DNA of 64,000 nucleotides from positions 15,128,001 to 15,192,000 of the forward strand of contig CM121341.1 of NCBI GenBank assembly GCA_051530055.1, given 5' to 3'. Below, piece by piece: positions 41,441-53,613 of the stretch (the stretch's first letter is position 1; each line of letters begins with the position of its first letter). Origin of the DNA: Neoechinorhynchus agilis (taxonomy: Eukaryota; Acanthocephala). The notes under the pieces were generated by a model that was given only the letters and a program-made list of their open reading frames with translations, searched no databases and was not told where the DNA came from. The position numbers and the translations under genes are program-made.

Positions 41441-42891
41441 CTACTCAACGACACAAAAAAGCAATGGTCCACAATCCGTTGGTCCAATATAACTGTTATT
41501 GAACATTAAAAGTCGTCCGTCGCTTTCAACTACCGTATCTGCCAGAAGAGACTTCATCGGTGTTTGTGGTACTTTGAGCACAGTTCTGATCCATTCGATT
41601 GGTTTTTCATCGAAGGTCGTATAAAGTCTTAATTGACCTTTGCGATCAGCGACTGTTCTATATCCAACATACGACTCGTGATTGGCTAAAGATAAAATGA
41701 TGGGAATTCCGCAACTTGAGAGCGTACAGATTGATAACGGCGGAACTCGGGGTGGATCATCACTAATTATAAGACTCCATTGGTTAATGTACAGGTCTAG
41801 CAACCAGATTTCGAATGTTCCCATGCTTGGAGATTGTATGTCCTTTTTGGCACTCACAAGAGCAATGACTTTATTATCATCGCAAAACGACTTAAGTGCG
41901 TGGCAGTGTTTAAAAGAACTCTGTTCAAATGGATCATTTAAGAAGCGGGCGTTACTTTGATCCATTTTATGCTTTTAGTATTGAAGAAACTTTAATGCTG
42001 GCGCAAAGAAATTTATTAGTAGAAAACTAATATAATCGAGTTGAACGTTTTCAATTTTTTGAGGATTTATAAAATACTGGATTTAGGGTTGCAGAATATC
42101 TACAGAGGTCTTGTTGAATATCCAAAATTTTGAACTAGCGGCTAAATAGTTGAAATCAAAGAAACATAGAAACGAGTATGGGTGAATTTTGAGCATAAAA
42201 GTGGATCAAACATCTTAAACCATAAAGCAGGCGCAGTTTCCTTTTGTTCCCAGTTAAGCAAGTTCAAATATAGGATCCATACTTTAGGCTGATATTTATA
42301 GAAAGTATCGATTACCAGAATCGAAGTTCCCAACACACAGCTCTTATGTTCAAACAGTGACGGTGTCCGTTCACCGTCGATTTTAACCTGCTTCCACAGA
42401 TGATCACTCAAACTCATCGCGAAGGTCTCGGCACTCGTCCTTCCAAATGACAATCCACCGTGTAAAACTAGAAATTGACCACCATTCGTGTCTACATAAT
42501 CCAAAAGTCCGCCCATTCTACCAATCTTGCATCGATTTCCAGTCGCAATTTCATTCCACCGCAATTCATCACTGTTCGTTCTCCATAAATCATTAAATAA
42601 ATTATCAAAGTTTATTCCTCCATACATGTAAATGTATTGGCCTGCTTTGCACAAAAGCGGTAAAATTCTGGTGCGCATCTTTTCCTCTCCATTTTCAATC
42701 ACACGCAAGCTATCGAACGATAGCTTCGGTATATCGAGCTCGAACTTAGTCCTAAGAATAATATTCGCCATTGCTCGCCATTCTGAACAAATTGAACGAA
42801 TATGTAGCAGACCACTAACATTCAAACGGTTTAGAATCTGATAGAGTACATCTTTTGTAATAATTGACCCAGTGGCATTGTTGGTCGCCAT
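41441..42891 (-). CDS. FBXO42: F-box and kelch-repeat protein, FBXO42-like
   Basis: Probable substrate receptor of an SCF ubiquitin ligase. Exons 42166-42891 and 41441-41971 join through a 194-bp GT-AG intron in phase 0, giving about 418 residues. The start chosen is the ATG at 42891 (MATNNATGSI); the frame opens further upstream without a better start. Residues 15-60 form an F-box (DVLYQILNRLNVSGLLHIRS, CSEWRAMAN). Kelch-type blades follow: IYMYGGINFDNLFNDLWRT, FLVLHGGLSF, and a WILYLNLLNWE-APALW segment that resembles the same place in FBXO42. The C-terminal exon gives FEIWLLDLYINQWSLI, like the C-terminal blade of FBXO42. It is shorter than human FBXO42 because the long disordered insert is absent. 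The exact orthology is inferred. Confidence 0.7.
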
Positions 42892-43808
42892 GCTGTTATT
42901 TAAATAAAATACGTTTTTGTCAATGCGCGAAATCGTACGCTTCGATATCGATAGAATGCACAATCATTTGAAGAAGGTAAACATAGGTGTCAGAAACGGA
43001 AATATATTCATCTAAAGACTTATGTGCGTATGAATCAGTAGTGCTGTTTAAGGCGCCCCTTGATAATTTTAGAATAATCTCTAATTTTTAATCGTTTTAA
43101 AACGATTGTAACCGGTATGCTGCATCTCCCGAATATTGCCAGTTGCAAATCATTTTGAAACCCACTAACAGAGGTATCTTAATAAATCAACTTTTTAGGT
43201 AAAATCATGGATTACGCGAAAACTTTGTGACCAACATTCTTTGCAATTCTATTTGTCCGTCTGCGACTACCTCTATTCCTTTGTAGATGGATTTTTTTGT
43301 TGTCTTAGAAAAGCTGGCAACCTTCAAACACGATGGCTGCTTGCTCTAGTGCCAAGCAGTTTGTCATAAACGAACATATCTGTTCAACTTTTAAGAAGTT
43401 AACAAATATTTGGTTTAACCCGAATTTGAAGAGAAATACAAAATCTAAGACCATCTAATTCGCTCGAAACTATTAAAGATGCTCGAGATCTTGACAGAGA
43501 AACATTCTTGAAAATGTAAAAAAATCAAGACACGAACAAACGAAAAGTCGAAGTTTCCGATTTTTAATAATTCATGGACACTTTCATCTTTGCATACGCG
43601 GAGCGATTTTAATTCGAAGCGTTTCGTCCATTAAAGTGCTAGCTAGGGTCATTATTTCGGGGTTTATTTTCTTTCACCGCTAAAAAATACTATTCCTATG
43701 CTGTTTTAAAGACCTTGATAATAAACTAATTTCTGTCTTATTGCTTAAAGGCTCATATTCACGACCGACTCGTCGATCACTTCGCTTTTAAAAATACATT
43801 TTTTACTT
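42892..43808. other. intergenic, F-box gene to glycoprotein gene
   Basis: No gene or repeat recognised. A possible polyadenylation signal for the glycoprotein gene (AATAAA on the minus strand) lies near 43662-43667. Confidence 0.45.
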
Positions 43809-45437
43809 TTACAACTGGATTGAAATTGGTTCTTGGTATGTCGCTATACTGTTTCGCTTCATTAAGCACGTGCATTTTAGGCATACTTGCAATATCATTA
43901 AAGAGAATCCAGCGAGAATAACAGATATAAATGGATATTTGATCCATGTGTTCCATACGTCTTCCGCAACACTCCAATCGGACCACATCGCTTCGGCTTT
44001 TGATATGATTGCCCCACTTTCTTTTCCATCGGAAAAAATCGTTTCCCCACCGCTCTGGTCCCGGTAATGTTCTACCCATTTAATGTTAACAAATGTTCCG
44101 AACGCCTCCTTAACGGGCATCCGTTGCCATGAATGCGGAATCGTTATCCGTCCGCTCGGTCCCATATATAAACCATTGATCAACTCTAATTGATCATCTG
44201 GGTTTAGCTGATATCGGCCCAAATCGGACGGGAAAACGAGTCGGTCAAATAAAAATGTCGATCGATTGTAACAATATAGATAATTGCTTGATCGGTCCTC
44301 AACGCAAAGTTTATTTTCATTTTCAACTATTTGACTAAATGGAGCGTATTGAACCATTGCTCGATAAAGAAGAGAATCTTTAACGCGGTAAGCGTAGTCT
44401 AGTCTAGAATGATATGAAGGAACCAAGTTCCCGATTCCATTAGGCGTAGTTTTGTTTGTTAGAATCATTAAATCTCGAGATTGCATACAATTAGTGTAAC
44501 GAGAAAGTTCTTCGAAATACACGAATGTATTTAAGACGACTTTGTTTGCCAAATCAGCATTAAGACCAGCTGAGTCATCACATCGGGTGCGGCAATAATG
44601 ATTAGCCAAATCCGAATCCTCAAGAGCAATAAATGTGCCGTAATCCGTCAATGGGCCTCGGTGTCCACAGAAGTCTATGCAGCAACTCTGGCTAAAAGGA
44701 AGATTCAGAATTCCGTCATTAATCATAATCGAACCGAGGAATACTGAAATATTAACTTTAACGAAATCATCACATCGTTTCCGATGGTTCGTCCGGTGAA
44801 CGAGTGCGTGTTTTTGTTTTGTCTCGCAATATTCTTGACCGCACATGTCATTAAGCAAATATGGAGACCTAAGAACGTTTCTTCGATACTCAAACGGCCA
44901 CTGTCGACTTTGCCGCAAATACACCGTATCCACTTGATTCACAGTCCTGAGCCATGAACACACCGGTGCGGGATATGTCAAGTGTTCTTGAAAGAAGGCA
45001 GTTCCGAGTTTTCCCTTCAGTTCTTCTACTCTAAGCTCCATTGGAGTCAGTGCTTTTTCAATATTCACTGAACCAAACAGATTTGTGAAACAAGATGTCC
45101 GTACCTGGAGTTTCTCATATATATCAACTTCCTCGGTATTCAAAGACAAATCTCCGTTGTAAATGTACCCAATCGAAGTAAAATCCGATTCCGTTTGTTC
45201 TACTTGAACAGGTCCACGACATCGTATGTCCACTGGATTGATAACGTTCCAACGTTCGACCACTTTAACCGGAATGCCAACTTTATAGAATGAACTACTC
45301 GTTCGTGTATTTTGTTTTCCTTTTCCAACCAACAATAAACGATGACTTTCACTCAGAATTTCTCTTAACGGTCCTTGCGTTTTGTAAATCCGAATTTCCG
45401 AGCAAAACAAAAAAAACAGCAGTAATAAATAAGGCAT
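43809..45437 (-). CDS. endogenous rhabdovirus-like glycoprotein (class III fusion type)
   Basis: One uninterrupted frame of 542 codons. It begins with a hydrophobic signal peptide (about residues 1-20), has a Cys-rich ectodomain with at least three N-x-S/T sites (NISV, NKTT, NRST), one transmembrane segment at about 500-522 (YPFISVILAGFSLMILQV) and a 20-residue tail. The order of paired cysteines, the CCIDFCGHRGPL segment followed by a Trp/Tyr-poor turn, and a late GLYMGPSGRI segment resemble rhabdovirus G ectodomains; this is a by-eye family call. Neighbouring sequence shows no nucleoprotein or polymerase gene, so it is an isolated glycoprotein copy, with host genes on both sides and no introns. 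Full length and no internal stop suggest either a recent insertion or a gene kept by the host. It could also belong to a retroelement that captured such an envelope, but no such element is visible. Confidence 0.65.
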   Translation of the reverse strand: MPYLLLLFFLFCSEIRIYKTQGPLREILSESHRLLLVGKGKQNTRTSSSFYKVGIPVKVVERWNVINPVDIRCRGPVQVEQTESDFTSIGYIYNGDLSLNTEEVDIYEKLQVRTSCFTNLFGSVNIEKALTPMELRVEELKGKLGTAFFQEHLTYPAPVCSWLRTVNQVDTVYLRQSRQWPFEYRRNVLRSPYLLNDMCGQEYCETKQKHALVHRTNHRKRCDDFVKVNISVFLGSIMINDGILNLPFSQSCCIDFCGHRGPLTDYGTFIALEDSDLANHYCRTRCDDSAGLNADLANKVVLNTFVYFEELSRYTNCMQSRDLMILTNKTTPNGIGNLVPSYHSRLDYAYRVKDSLLYRAMVQYAPFSQIVENENKLCVEDRSSNYLYCYNRSTFLFDRLVFPSDLGRYQLNPDDQLELINGLYMGPSGRITIPHSWQRMPVKEAFGTFVNIKWVEHYRDQSGGETIFSDGKESGAIISKAEAMWSDWSVAEDVWNTWIKYPFISVILAGFSLMILQVCLKCTCLMKRNSIATYQEPISIQL

Positions 45438-46359
45438 ATAAGAGTTTATATGAGTGTAATGCCGGATGTTTTAGGATTTTGTGTTAAAATAATTAAAATT
45501 GTAGGAAATTCGCGTTCAATGATTTAAATATAGGGCGAATATTTCAGCAACCAAAACTCAAAATTCATTCGGTGTATTTGACGCGTTTAGTCTGGATTAA
45601 TGGCGTTTTTCCAAACGCAAGTTAAATGTAACAATTCACGATGCTCGTTTAAAGTTACACAAAGAATGTTTTTTCACTAAGGTTTCTAATCGGAACCATT
45701 CTTCTACTATTGAGAGCGTTAAATGTTATGTTTTCATGAAGATTATCATTTCGGTAGGATTTAATTTTAAAGTAAATGTCACGGTGATCGAAATTCTGTT
45801 CTAAGAATCTATAGGAAATCGCCATAATCATTAACTGGTTTTTAAAACATAGATAAGCTAAGACCTTTTGAACCAATCACAGTTAAAAGTTTTCCATTAC
45901 CGGGTTTTCGATGCACAAAACGCCTCATCAATTAGCGGAATACGTTCAATTCGGTAAAGATATATGCCGATATTTTAGCCTTCTAATGAAAAGTGCGAAT
46001 TAGTTGACCTAGAAAGGTTAAACCAATCATATTTCAGAAATATTCAAGTTAAGACTTGGATTGCGAAATTCTTAAGCCATCAATACATTTTTACTGTACG
46101 AATTTAGACATACCAAGAGGAACAATGCTAAACTAAGCATTTTCATGAACGGCAAATTTTCCACTGTTACTAAACATGTAATTTTAATCGTTCAATATTT
46201 AAAAAACGGCTAGGATTGCATGAGAAAAGGTATGACCAATAAAATTTTAGGGAAAAAAGGTAAGATCCGAACTCTAAAAAATCTTCGCTGGCTAAAAATA
46301 TTTAATGATCTTTAACGTGCGTATATTGGCAATCGTCGCCATGCAATTTCGAAATCCGA
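45438..46359. other. intergenic, upstream of the glycoprotein gene
   Basis: AT-rich. A minus-strand open stretch at 45655-45876 has no recognisable product. No other viral gene is visible. Confidence 0.45.
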
Positions 46360-46810
46360 AAATATGTTTCAGGACTGTCATCATTTTGGTTGTCCACAGC
46401 GAATATGGAAGGAGGGCCCGAGGTGCGAGTAGCATCAGCCCTGCTCCGGTGAACTCCTCAGCATCTCGAGTGGACTTTTAAGTGTGGAGGTTCGCGACGC
46501 TTGTCAACGCTGCTTCATCAGGATGGGTCTGAGTTCATAGCATCACGAGAAGTGCCTCTTTTTGCATTCAGTTCGGTCCATTAGAGAGGGATTTTCTTGA
46601 TTTTAACTCCTGGTTCGCCGTCTCCAGGTAACCTATATGATGGTCGTCTTGTGAATCCGGACTTGCCATATACCAAATACTATATGGTGGACTGTAGGTG
46701 GGATTTGTCTACAGTCAGTTAGCGGTCCCCTTGGCACTCGTAAAAGTCCTCCTTGGCGTGCCCTAGGGAATTCATCCGGACAGCCATATTGGCAATGCAA
46801 CTAAAACAAA
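46360..46810. repeat. GC-richer block, probable transposable-element fragment
   Basis: About 450 bp of clearly higher GC content than its surroundings (for example GGAGGGCCCGAGGTGCGAG and CCTTGGCGTGCCCTAGGG), non-coding in all frames. It resembles the non-coding part of a mobile element, but I cannot name the family and see no second copy in the window. Confidence 0.35.
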
Positions 46811-47775
46811 GCAATACACAGTTTTATATTATAAGCGACGACTTCTTCCTCTAAATCAACATTTTTGGCGAGGTTTATAGTTTTTAAATGAAGAAAAGAA
46901 CGAATGAATCATCAGAAAAAATTATAAAATTCCAGAATGCGAAACTCTAGTCTTCGTTTGGAAAATTACTTCTTTTATTTTTTACCGTGCAAATTTCGAG
47001 AATGCAGCAGGAACAGCGTTTAACTAAGTTTTCAGCCTTAAACTACGTCGTTTTTCACTGCACTCAAACATCAAATGATAATTTTAGTCTTTTGACGAAA
47101 AATCGAACAAATAACGTGAGAAAAAGTTTGGCCAACTCGATTGTAAGCAATGCTACGCATTTTAAAGCGAACAAAATCCCTTTAATTCAACGACAGATTT
47201 CAAGAAGCACTGCAATTGCTCAACGTCAGAATTTAGTTTTTGTTTTTTGTCGGTTCAGTGATTCGTTTGTATTCATTAATAACATTTTAGTAAAGGCTAA
47301 CTGACTTTGAAGCTAACCAGTTTGAGTAGTTAATGGATATCGATTTAATAAATAAAAATAATAGTTTATCTATATTGAATTTCTAACAATAATAAATCTA
47401 GTCTAAATGCATTCAAACAAACATAAATGTGAAATTGAGAGTCCAACTGAAGGAGAACGAATTTGTTTGTAGATTTAGTACCCAAAACTACGATAAAGAG
47501 TAAAGTAAAAACCTGATCGAAAACCTTTTCGTCAATCACTTTTAAAAATTTCCTAATTCATTCTCTTCTAAAAGAATATTTTCATTATCAGCGACTTTAA
47601 GTATAATTCTCACAAAGACATCAACGTTTAAACTTCTAAAAGTATAAAAAAAATACTGATCCCATAAAGGAAGTAAATGGTTAAACATCTAGTATAATCG
47701 CATTTTTGCGTTGTCTTTAAAGAATTGAATATGAAGACGATTTCACTCACGCTATTATACGTTCAAAAACTCATA
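46811..47775. other. intergenic, downstream of topoisomerase II
   Basis: AT-rich. A 105-codon plus-strand frame at 46987-47304 begins with GTG and has no recognisable product. Nothing else seen. Confidence 0.45.
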
Positions 47776-50700
47776 TCACTTCTCAATGCTGTAGTCGCTG
47801 TCGTCCCCGTTTTCATCATCATCACTGCTTATAATATAGCACTTATGGGAACTGGCTACATTTCGCGTCCGTTTTTCACGAGTAGGTAAAGAACTCGACA
47901 AATCTTCATCATCTGAAGACTTATCCCGATTACGCTTATTAACTTCCTGTTTCGTTTTCTTATTCTCCCGTTCTGCTGAGTCTTCTTCGTCTAAGGAATT
48001 CGTCGTAGCAGATCTTTTCAATTTCTTACCTTCATTCGAATCTTCTAAAAATGTCCTGATGTCTTTATTAGACTTTTGCGTCTTACCCTTTTCAGCGGGC
48101 GCTTTCATCTTTGCCAATCGGCCACCTCCAGCTGCACGTTCAGCTAAGACATCTTCACAGGCAACATTGCTATCACCCATAACCAAATCGACAATTGCAG
48201 TCTTTTGTACCGGATTTCGCTTTGAAGTAACTTTATTGTCAACCAATATACTGCTTGATGCAAAACATTCATTATCGATTTGAGCCACTTTCGGAGGATC
48301 GATTCTAATCGCGTGTTTACTGGGCTGAGTATTCATATGATTCTCCTTTTTACGTACAAAACTCACCTTGCTTCCTTTTTTCGTCACAGAACCCGAAGCA
48401 CCCGAAGACTCGAACTTCTCAAGCTCAACTAACAGAGCGTTCAAATCATCTTTCCACAAATCTTTCTCAGTTTTTAACCGAAGAGCTTTTAACTCCTTTG
48501 CCTTTTTGGCTTGATCAGCCAAAAGAACGTCTTTACGCTCCATTGTCAAACTCCATAAAGGCATACCGAGCAAATACTCATAGTCGGCAGCAGATGCATC
48601 CTCCGTTTCATCACTCTGCTCTCCACCACCAGACTCCATGGGATTAGCTTTCTGCTTTAACTTCCATTTCTTAACTGGATCAGGTTGATATTTTCGTTCT
48701 CTGAGAATTTCCAGAATTACAACTTTCTTTATATTCTCGATTCTAATAACACCTTCGATCTTCTCCAATATGAAACGAGCCATGTTGTCTAGTTTAGAAC
48801 TCTCTGCTTCCAAAAGACCAATCAAATACTCCTTTCTTTTTTCATACATCTTCAGCCGGACCTTGTAGAAATCCTTCAGAATATTTATAGGTCCATCGTA
48901 CCGCTGTAGACATCCATCGGCATCAAAAAGAACCATATTTGCAAGAGAGATGGGTTTTTGAAGTTTAAAAACTTTATGGAAACCTCCTTGTTTCTTGACC
49001 TTTGAGATTTGTTCATTTGACATTTTGATCACGAACTTCACTGTTGTGTCCGTGCTGTAATCTTTGTAATCAAGGATTATCGGCGTAGCAGTATTGGTTT
49101 CTTTGGTGGCTCTCTTTCGAGCAGTAGTTCCACTTGCGGTTGCTTCGCTTATCGGAGCTCCTGTTAATAAAACTTCAATAGTTTTATCCTTGTAATTCTG
49201 AGTCCATTCACCGACAGGAAGCTCCGTGATTTCAAAGGAGTTACAGTCAATCTCTGAAATCTCTCCATTTGTCATAACCTTAGTTTTTTCAACGCATTGA
49301 ACGGTTCCATGAAACCCTCTATAATATGGTAACATAGGTTTCGGTTCGCGGTCATCCATAATGCACCTCAAGTTCTCAATTATTTCTCTTGGATTATAAT
49401 TTGGAACCCGTGTAGACCAACCTGTGCCGATTCCGTCAGCTCCATTGACTAGAACCATTGGGATAACCGGGCAATACCATTCAGGTTCAACTAGCTGGCC
49501 ATCATCGTTCAAATAGCTCAAAATTGGATCGTCATATTTAGAAAAAATAAATCTCGTTATTGGATTCAAATATGTGAATATGTATCGAGGACTCGCTGCG
49601 TCCTTTCCGCCCATCATTCGAGTACCAAACTGACCAATAGGCATAAGAATATTAATGTTGTTACTACCAACGAAATCCTGAGCCAAATTGATTATCGTGC
49701 CCATGAGACTTTGCTCGCCGTGATGATACGCACTCAGTTCAGCAACGCTTCCTGCCAATTGCGCAACTTTCAATTCCTTCACGAGATTTCGTTTAAAGCA
49801 ACTATAGAGCACTTTACGTTGACCAGGTTTGAATCCGTCCATTATCGAAGGAATACTGCGTTCGTTGTCAAGATTTGAAAACAAAATTAATTCTTTGTTG
49901 ACAAAATCTGCATAAGTAATCTCTGTTGTCGTCTTTTGGTACAAATACTCGTTTGTCGGCATATTGAGTTCTCGGCGTGATTTCCGCTCCTCCATAAATC
50001 GAGTAAGCCAATCTTTGCGATCATCCGCCAGATTCTTCGCAAACGCTAACTGAATACTAAGATCATCCCGTGCTCCTTGATACTTAAATTCAATCTTATG
50101 GCGCTGCATATTGGAAAAATATTCCTTTGCTTCTTTAGAAGTGCTTGTTCCGAGACCCTTGTAGTACTTTATACGATATCGAGCCCAGTCTGGAGTGCGG
50201 TGCTGCCACTCCTCGAATTCCGGCTCAGAGTAAAACATCAGCTCAGTGTTTCCTTTAAAAGCCTTTACTATTGGTGTAATAAACTCGTTCAGGAATCCAT
50301 GTTTTATCAAATTGGGCCAATTGTGGTGTATAAAGTTTATCACCAAACCTTTTATATGAGATCCGTCGTGATCCTGATCAGCCATTATCATCAACTTTCC
50401 ATACCGCAACTTCTTTATGTCTTCCCACCTCTCGTATTTCTCTTTATATTGAAGACCAAGAATCTTGCACAACTTCGTTATCTCATCGTTTTGCATTATC
50501 TGCTTGGTGTTCGCTTCACGGACGTTCAACATCTTTCCGCGAAGGGGAAATATGCCGTAATGGTCACGACCAACTATGCCGAGTCCGGACACTGCTATCG
50601 TAATGACTCCCGTACTTTTTAGAAGAGTAAAAATTTTAAATCATTAATTTCATAAAAATAATGTCGCGACTTAATTTAAATTGATAAAATGTCGATATGT

Positions 50701-52629
50701 GAGGAGGTACCGGGTTATATGATTAGAAGTGTTATTTAGGTCTTCATCCGGTAAATAATGCTTTATTAAATACGTTTCGAATCTCCTCGGATTCATCACC
50801 AGTTTGTTAGCTATTAAAAGACGCTGATTATGAAACCGACGAGGTTCGAAACATCTTAAAAAAAATATTTGTCGGTTGAAGATCTCAATAAAAGATCTAA
50901 CTGTATAAACGTTTTACGTAGAAAAAGGATATACTTACCTTTTTGGACGCAAATAGTGTTTTCAGTCCTTCTTGCAGTTTGTAAGTAAAGAAGAAATTAA
51001 ACTCAATGATTTTATACCGAATTCACGTTAAGTTCTTTTAACCACTAAAGATCTTCTCATGGGCAATAAAAAATATATAGGTTTCCAGGTAGAAAAATTC
51101 TCGGTTGCTTGGCGATTGTCTGGAAGTCAACACATTAAAGTTTTGGCCGAGTCTCCTTCTGTGACAATGAGAGTGCATTTTGAAGAATTTCTAGTTCCAG
51201 CATCGTTCGCATCGTCTAATTTTGCTATTCCCCTCATTTTCAGAGTCTTCGTCCCACCTCCTTTCTTCTCCAACAAAGTCTTTTGTTTAAATTCGACCCA
51301 TCTTAGGATACTTTCAACAACTCCGCACTTATCTTTAACTTTTTTAAGAAAATCTTCTGAGACTTCACATTTTGATCCGAAATGTCGATTTGCAAGAGTC
51401 ATGAATTCCTTGGTTTGAGAGTCGAAAGTAGGGTTCTCAATAAGACAATTAACAAAGACCCAAAGGTAATTTTTGAGTTGATGGGGTTTTATGTCAGTTC
51501 CACTTTTATTCTTTTTCTTTACAGTTTCACCGATTTTCGCGACAATTTGATCAACGATATAATCAACATGTTTGCCTCCTTTGGTGGTAGCGATACTGTT
51601 CACAAAACTCATTTGTTGGAATCCACCTTCACTAATGGTGACAGCGACTTCCCATCGCGGTCCAAATCGCTGATAAATGACCTGGAGGGGATTATTGGCT
51701 TCATCGGAGCATTCATTAGTGTAAAGTTTAACATAATCCTCGAATCGACTTATAGGCACACGCTTAGAGTTTAAATAAACATGCACTCCTGGCACAGCAG
51801 CAGCAATATCGTAAACTCGCCTTTTGAACAGGCTCACAATATCGTCATCGAGGAAATCCATATTGAATTTTGCTAAATCTGGCTTAAAAGTAATACGAGT
51901 AAAATCATTTTTACGTGCTGGTTCAATCTTAGGATCATCAGGAATAGTCATGTTCTTTTTCCACGTTTGCTTAAAAAATTGACCGAACTCACTGCACGAT
52001 GTTTCAACCGTGAACTCAGTACTAAAAACATTGCATAATTTCGCCCCATATCCATTTCTGCCTCCGGTCACCTTTTTTTGATTATCGTCGAAATTGCTCG
52101 ACGTGAGTAGATGGCCAAATATGAGTGTAGGGACGTACATTTTCTCCTTCTTATGCACTGTAACGGGGATACCTCGTCCATCATTAAAGATAACTATCGA
52201 GTTCTTCTCAGGCTCAATAGTTACTTTCACCGTTGACATTTTTGGATCTCGTTGCTTATTATCGGCAGCATTGACCAAGATCTCATCGAATATTTTGTAA
52301 AGAGCTGGCACATATGTGATTGAACGTTTGATCATTCGAGGTCGTTGAACGACCAGAGTGTCTCCTTCATCATCACTGTCACTGTTGGGCTGTCGCCGTT
52401 CCGTCGCTTCGTCCAAAATCCACATCTCTTGAGTGCTCTTCTCCGTACTGCCCACATAAGTGTCTGGGCGAATCAAAATGTGCTCCAATTGAGTCTTTTT
52501 TTGATAAATGTTCTCTATCGCAGCGTCAGCTATCGTTGCCATCGTTGCAGAAGGTGCAGAAAACCGAATAATCGACGATCTATAAACGGACAATGCCCGA
52601 GTCACACAGATCCTCAGTCCAGGAAACAC
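47776..52629 (-). CDS. TOP2: DNA topoisomerase II (ATP-hydrolysing)
   Basis: Passes one duplex through another and decatenates chromosomes. The large exons are 51132-52629 and 47776-50594. From the second ATG (52542, MATIADAA) the product has about 1409 residues, near metazoan size. The GHKL ATPase part shows NAADNKQRD, IFNDGRGIPV and TGGRNGYGAKLCNVFS. The TOPRIM domain has TEGDSAKTL, PLRGKMLNVREA and ADQDHDGSHIKG. The breakage-reunion domain has the active-site Tyr in AASPRYIFTYL. The C-terminal 300 residues are Ser/Lys/Glu-rich, as usual. An in-frame upstream ATG at 52629 adds a 29-residue Arg/Ser-rich leader without acidic residues. The junction right after TEGDSAKTL is unclear: GT-AG choices add one or seven residues. 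The roughly 537-bp intron contains a foldback element. Confidence 0.93.
50689..50856. mobile_element. foldback/MITE-like element, family 1, copy 2 (in TOP2 intron)
   Basis: Begins TGTCGATATGTGAGGAGGTA and continues through TTATTTAGGTCTTCATCCGG and GAATCTCCTCGGATTCATCA to the inverse GACGAGGTTCGAAACATCTT. The inner CTCCTCGG...CCGACGAGG arms can pair. It lies between the two large exons of topoisomerase II. Confidence 0.75.
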
Positions 52630-53613
52630 TTTCAGTCCAAAACACAGATCTTAACACAAAATTTGGTTCTTCTTTTTCTTGGCACTCCCTTGCTCGTAAG
52701 CGCAAATTTAATAAAGATTCAATTCGAGGCTTCAACATCGGTTGCAAGAGCCGTTCAAGTGGGCTTCATTAAGGAATTAAAACCTAGATTCAAACGACAA
52801 ATCATCAAACTAATAAAATGATGAACCTTATAAATATTTTCGCGCCTTAAGAGAAAATTGACGAAAATTTGAATGAACAAAAATCGCGTCTGATTTTTTA
52901 TAATCAACCTGAAGAAAATACTTCTTTAAAATAGTAGCTTCCTGAGCTTTAGAACGTATTAATCCGTCGTAGATAGCGAACTCGGAACCATAGGACACCA
53001 AATGCTTGATTGGGAAGTCCGTCTAGAAAGCAAATCGCTATGAGTCCGTCTAAAGCAGATTATCTGCCGCAAGAGAGACTACCTACTTGAAAGTTTAATC
53101 GGTTAGGCAATCGATAATGCCGAGAAACCTTGAATAAAAGTGGGATACAATGTAGATATTTTTCAATGAAATGATGATCGCCCAGAAAAGTACCTCGGAT
53201 TACTTTTGCAGTCAACTTTTACCGACAGTGATCACTAAGACACGGTAGACATAGGTGTCGTTGCAGTCTCATCGTCCTATCAAATTTAAAGATTTTAAAA
53301 TTATTGAAGTGTAATCGAACAATTTTAGTCTTTCGGTATTAATCGGACAGCGCAGGGACAAACTGGTCCAATTAACCGGACTTGACTGTATTGCTAAATA
53401 CAATTGCGATCCGAGTCTTTGGCATTTTAGAATTTCTTTTCGATATTATAACACCGACATTCATAATATGAGTAAAAATATTTTTCATTTGTGGGCAATC
53501 TCGTCCACAACCAAGCAAAATCTACGATAAGGAAACTTTTAGTGTTAAGATTGCTGATTTATTCGTAAAATTATCAGCACGAGTATTAATTCCGTTCAGT
53601 ATTTCATTTGGGT
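52630..53613. other. intergenic, upstream of topoisomerase II
   Basis: No gene, RNA or repeat recognised. The TOP2 promoter is presumably here. Confidence 0.5.

Noticed and set aside
46987-47304. 105-codon plus-strand frame
   Set aside because: Opens with GTG, has low-complexity composition, and no homologous features are visible.
43809-47775. A larger rhabdovirus insertion including nucleoprotein or polymerase genes
   Set aside because: No frame around the glycoprotein gene shows nucleoprotein or polymerase motifs; only the glycoprotein is present.
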